This document shows positions 61,278 to 64,000 of a stretch of DNA of 64,000 bases, piece after piece. Position numbers and translations under genes: made by a program. The stretch is taken from NCBI RefSeq assembly GCF_001870435.1, contig NZ_MDDR01000036.1:177803-241802 (forward strand). The letters are read 5' to 3'. The notes beneath the pieces were generated by a model. It was given only the letters and a program-made list of their open reading frames with translations. It was not told where the DNA came from and did not search any database. The DNA is from Pseudomonas costantinii. Its GTDB lineage: Bacteria > Pseudomonadota > Gammaproteobacteria > Pseudomonadales > Pseudomonadaceae. The stretch's first letter is position 1. Each line of letters begins with the position of its first letter.

Positions 61278-62705
61278 TTATAAAGAGTTCAGGAACGCCA
61301 GCAACGCAGCCCGCTGCTCGGCATTAAACGACAACACATGCTGCTGCGCGGCGTGTGCTTCGCCGCCGTGCCACAGCACGGCTTCAAGCAGGTTACGGGC
61401 GCGGCCGTCATGCAAAAACTGAGTGTGGCCACTGACGGTTTGCGTCAGGCCAATGCCCCACAACGGCGGGGTGCGCCAGTCGCGGCCACTGGCCTTGAAT
61501 TCGCTGCGGTGGTCGGCCAGGCCGTCGCCCATGTCGTGCAACAGCAGGTCGCTGTAGGGGCGAATCACTTGGTTGGCCAGTTCAGGCTCGGCGGCATTGG
61601 CGGCCGTGGTGAACGATGGCTTGTGGCAACCCTGGCAACCGGCCTGGTAGAACAGGTTTTTTCCTGCGAGTACTTGCGGCGTGTTGACGCCACGGCGCGC
61701 CGGCACGGCGAGGTTGCGGGTATAGAAGAGCACCAGGCGCAGGATGTTATCGCTGACTTCCGGCTCGCCATCAGGGCCATTGCCGTTGGGGGCCTGTTTG
61801 CAGGCGACTTGGGTGTCGGTGCAGTCATCAAAGGGTCTCAGGGAGGTGGTGAGGCCCATATCACCAGAGAATGCGTGAACATTTTGTTGATTGAGGTTGG
61901 GTTGTCCGGCTTTCCAGCCAAAACGCCCGAGTACGGTCTTGTGCTGGGCGTCATCCCAGACCCAATTTGCACGGCCGACAATGGCTTCTTTGTCGGCGGT
62001 TTTTGCGTCGGTGTTGCGCAGAATATCGGCGTCACTGATGGCTTCGAGCAGGCCCAGGCCGATCATCGGTGGGGCGATGCGCGCGGAGAAAAGTGTATCC
62101 GGATGCATCGGGCCGTAGCCGAGCTGGGTGATTTGCAGGCTCGGCTCTCGCAACTCGACCACCGTGCCGTCCTTGAACGTGACGTTGACCGGTGTGTAAT
62201 CGACGCGCACCTTGCCTTCCGGGGCCACGCCAGGCACGGCCATGTCCTGTAGTTGCCCACCGTAGACCGGCTCGGGCACGACGCCGATTTGTTCGATTGC
62301 CTTGGCATAGGCCGGCGTGTTAGGGATCGACAGGCGCACCAGCATCGACACCGCATTCGGCGCATCAGGCAGCGGTGGATGGCCACGGCCGTCCTTGATA
62401 TGGCAGTTCTGGCAGGCATTGGTGTTGAACAGCGGGCCCAGGCCGTCACGCGCGGTGGTGGTGGACGGTGCGATCACCCAAGGGCTGCGAAAGAAACTGT
62501 TACCGACACTGAAATCCAGGCGGCGGGTCGCCGCCAGGTTGGCCGAGGGCAGGGAAAACGCGTTCTTGTCACGCTTGTTCACCGTCGTCGTGCCGCCGGC
62601 TCGCGATTCCCCAGGCTCGGCCTTGGTGAAACGCGGGGCGTCATTGCAAGCAGTCAGGCTTAAAGCCATCAATGCTGCGGACAGGCGAAAAAGCGAACGG
62701 AGCAT
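61278..62705 (-). CDS. Di-haem oxidoreductase-family (DUF1111-type) lipoprotein
   Basis: A 475-residue exported c-type cytochrome. The signal/lipobox region is LSLTACNDAP. Two CxxCH haem sites are visible: NACQNCHIKDGRGHPP near residue 105 and AGCQGCHKPSF near 355. Further motifs are TYSDLLLHDMGDGLAD-like and GRDWRTPPLWGIGLTQTVSG. Relatives occur with imelysin and DUF1513 genes. ATG at 62705 was chosen since the signal peptide starts there; the frame extends to 62777. It heads the three-gene operon. Confidence 0.88.
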   Translation of the reverse strand: MLRSLFRLSAALMALSLTACNDAPRFTKAEPGESRAGGTTTVNKRDKNAFSLPSANLAATRRLDFSVGNSFFRSPWVIAPSTTTARDGLGPLFNTNACQNCHIKDGRGHPPLPDAPNAVSMLVRLSIPNTPAYAKAIEQIGVVPEPVYGGQLQDMAVPGVAPEGKVRVDYTPVNVTFKDGTVVELREPSLQITQLGYGPMHPDTLFSARIAPPMIGLGLLEAISDADILRNTDAKTADKEAIVGRANWVWDDAQHKTVLGRFGWKAGQPNLNQQNVHAFSGDMGLTTSLRPFDDCTDTQVACKQAPNGNGPDGEPEVSDNILRLVLFYTRNLAVPARRGVNTPQVLAGKNLFYQAGCQGCHKPSFTTAANAAEPELANQVIRPYSDLLLHDMGDGLADHRSEFKASGRDWRTPPLWGIGLTQTVSGHTQFLHDGRARNLLEAVLWHGGEAHAAQQHVLSFNAEQRAALLAFLNSL

Positions 62706-62763
62706 CGAGTTTCCTGAACGATGGCGGAAAATTAGGCCGCAAAGTCTAACAGGGCAGGGAGGA

Positions 62764-62782
62764 ATGAATAAGAGCAATTATC
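62764..62782 (-). promoter_or_regulatory. Weak Fur-box-like site
   Basis: Minus-strand GATAATTGCTCTTATTCAT matches 10 of 19 bases of the Fur consensus. It lies 59 bases before the di-haem gene start. Confidence 0.3.
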
Positions 62783-62844
62783 GTTTGGTGGTATCCGATT
62801 CATTCCCGCTAGAATGGCCGCACATTTTTCTCTGGAGGTGGCCA

Positions 62845-63408
62845 ATGCAGGCTCTCGACGCTTTGCTCAACCGTGTTTCCGTGCCGCGTTTGCTGGAGCC
62901 GGCACCGACCCAGGAGCAGCGCGACGTGCTGTTCGCCGCCGCCATGCGCGCGCCCGACCACGGCCAGTTGCGCCCTTGGCGTTTCCTCACCGTGGAAGGT
63001 GCGGCCCGTGAGCAGATGGGCACACTGCTGGCCGAAGCCGCGCGCCTGCAGGATGCCGATGCACCGCAAGCCGCCATCGACAAAGCCCAGAATGGCCCAT
63101 TGCGCGCACCGTTGGTGGTGGTGGTGATTGCTCGTCTGCAGGATCACTTCAAAGTGCCGAAATCCGAGCAACTGCTGGCGGCCGCCTGCGCAGCTCACGG
63201 TATTTTGCTGGCAGCGTACGCCCAGGGGATTGGTGCGGTGTGGCGCACCGGCGAGTTGTCCTACTCGGCCCACGTAGCCAAAGGTCTGGGGTTGACGGAA
63301 GGTGAGGAAGTGATTGGTTTCCTTTACCTGGGCACGCCGCAAAACCCACCGCGTACTGCGGCGAAAGAAGACCTGACGGCGTTTGTCCAAGCCTGGCCCG
63401 GCATCTAA
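62845..63408 (+). CDS. Nitroreductase-family flavoprotein (YdjA-like)
   Basis: A 187-residue FMN-dependent oxidoreductase of the small YdjA type. It begins MQALDALLNRVSVPRLLEPAPT and contains AMRAPDHGQLRPWRFLTVEG, which forms the FMN-binding N-terminal site, and GAVWRTGELSYSAHV. GGAGG lies six bases before the ATG. The longer frame upstream is in an antisense region of the di-haem gene. Substrate is unknown. Confidence 0.9.
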   Translation: MQALDALLNRVSVPRLLEPAPTQEQRDVLFAAAMRAPDHGQLRPWRFLTVEGAAREQMGTLLAEAARLQDADAPQAAIDKAQNGPLRAPLVVVVIARLQDHFKVPKSEQLLAAACAAHGILLAAYAQGIGAVWRTGELSYSAHVAKGLGLTEGEEVIGFLYLGTPQNPPRTAAKEDLTAFVQAWPGI

Positions 63409-63428
63409 GTCACCGCAGAACGGCTTTA

Positions 63429-63456
63429 TGTGGGCGCTGGCTTGCCTGCGATGGCC
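63429..63456. repeat. Half REP element
   Basis: TGTGGGCGCTGGCTTGCCTG followed by CGATGGCC, like one arm of the REPIN at 43597-43683. Confidence 0.65.
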
Positions 63457-63479
63457 ATAGGTATCTACACATCTGTTTT

Positions 63480-63768
63480 ATGGCTTGGGCTTTGTGGTTG
63501 TCGCGGGGCCGCTGGGTACATATCCGTTGCTGCGGTCACGGCCGCGTATGGTTCCGCCCTTACGGCGGCTCACTTTTGAACAGCGCAAAAGTAAGCAAAA
63601 CGCTCTTGCCCCACCACTCGGCACCTCGCTGTGGCTCGGTGTGCCCGCACTCCGGCACGGCTGCGCGGGTCGCCGCGATGGGCCATCCCTGGCCCAGCGC
63701 GGCTAAACCGGCATCCTTGCCGGTTTACCCGCTCCACCGTGCCTACTTGCGGCCAGCGTGGTTAATGG
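63480..63768. repeat. Structured noncoding repeat with several hairpins
   Basis: No convincing ORF. Short perfect stems occur: CCGCC-CTTAC-GGCGG (63554-63568), ACTTTT...AAAAGT (63572-63592), GGGCC-ATCCCT-GGCCC (63680-63695) and AAACCGGC-ATCCTT-GCCGGTTT (63705-63726). The region resembles a dispersed intergenic repeat of fluorescent pseudomonads, from memory. Confidence 0.5.
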
Positions 63769-63769
63769 G

Positions 63770-64000
63770 GCGCCTAAGATCAAGATCAACAGCACGGCGG
63801 CCTGAAAGCCGACCTGAGTGGTGTAGATCAAAAGCGATAAAACATGTGGGAGCAAGAAAGCCCGCTTCCACATTTTTAATCTCCATACATCAGGAAAACA
63901 CCCACTGCTGTTGATCTGGCTTTTGATCCACACCACTCAGGTCGGCTTTCAGGCCGCCGTGCTCTGCTTTTGATCTGCTTGTGATCTTGATCTCAGGCGC
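63770..64000. repeat. Nested inverted repeat with a REP in its loop (may continue past edge)
   Basis: Inner arms 63791-63835 and 63919-63963 are 45 bases each and match with one mismatch. Outer ends (GCGCCTAAGATCAAGATC near 63772 and its counterpart reaching base 64000) match with one mismatch over 18 bases. The loop carries TGTGGGAGC...GCTTCCACA (63845-63872). No ORF is convincing. Confidence 0.8.

Overview
This window looks like chromosomal DNA of a Pseudomonas of the P. fluorescens group. It has high GC in third codon positions and Pseudomonas-type gene sets: a roc sensor locus, colR-colS with its lipopolysaccharide genes, an MprF-type flippase/synthetase, and a fused EIIA-HPr-EI nag gene. 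REP/REPIN hairpins of the TGTGGGAGC...GCTCCCACA type lie between genes. Most of the window is conserved housekeeping sequence. I see no prophage, transposase, CRISPR array or toxin cluster.

Layout. 1-6600: an N-acetylglucosamine catabolic and PTS operon (nagR-nagA-nagB-II-nagF-nagE, minus strand, nagE cut by the window edge). 6600-12465: small enzymes (L,D-transpeptidase, two Nudix hydrolases, gamma-carbonic anhydrase, DUF1289, VUT transporter), purT and an MFS carrier. 12720-18640: corC-like and ypjD-like genes facing the ffh gene and the rpsP-rimM-trmD-rplS operon. 18700-23450: xerD, dsbC, hom, thrC. 23500-29050: a three-gene roc/Bvg-like signalling locus whose EAL protein has lost catalytic residues. 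29100-32260: a more variable stretch with a small coiled-coil membrane protein, a DUF3509 protein, and a translationally coupled CoA-transferase/solute-binding pair. 32400-34760: yaeQ and recJ. 34838-38766: the aminoacyl-phosphatidylglycerol pair. 39046-39448: two initiator tRNA genes in tandem. 39625-47650: SOS-controlled dinB, a lipoprotein, proS, ampG, an alkyltransferase-like gene, a DUF481 protein and a HugZ-like protein. 47700-50490: fxsA and groES-groEL. 50500-54990: a small exported protein, a two-component pair and an LtaS-like phosphoglycerol transferase. 55190-58960: colR, colS, a methyltransferase, inaA and a small membrane protein. 59080-62705: a periplasmic operon of di-haem protein, imelysin and DUF1513 protein. 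62845-63408: a nitroreductase. 63409-64000: noncoding repeats only.

Links between genes. NagE and NagF import and phosphorylate GlcNAc, NagA deacetylates it and NagB-II deaminates it, with NagR as likely repressor through TGGTAT repeats upstream. Hom and ThrC bracket threonine synthesis. ColS/ColR probably control the methyltransferase-inaA genes and possibly the divergent ltaS-like gene, because both promoter regions carry the same TTTTTCAC-ended box. MprF makes and flips aminoacyl-phosphatidylglycerol and its coupled neighbour probably hydrolyses it.

All functional calls come from reading motifs, lengths and gene order; no database search was run. Many long open frames antisense to real genes were discarded as high-GC shadows.
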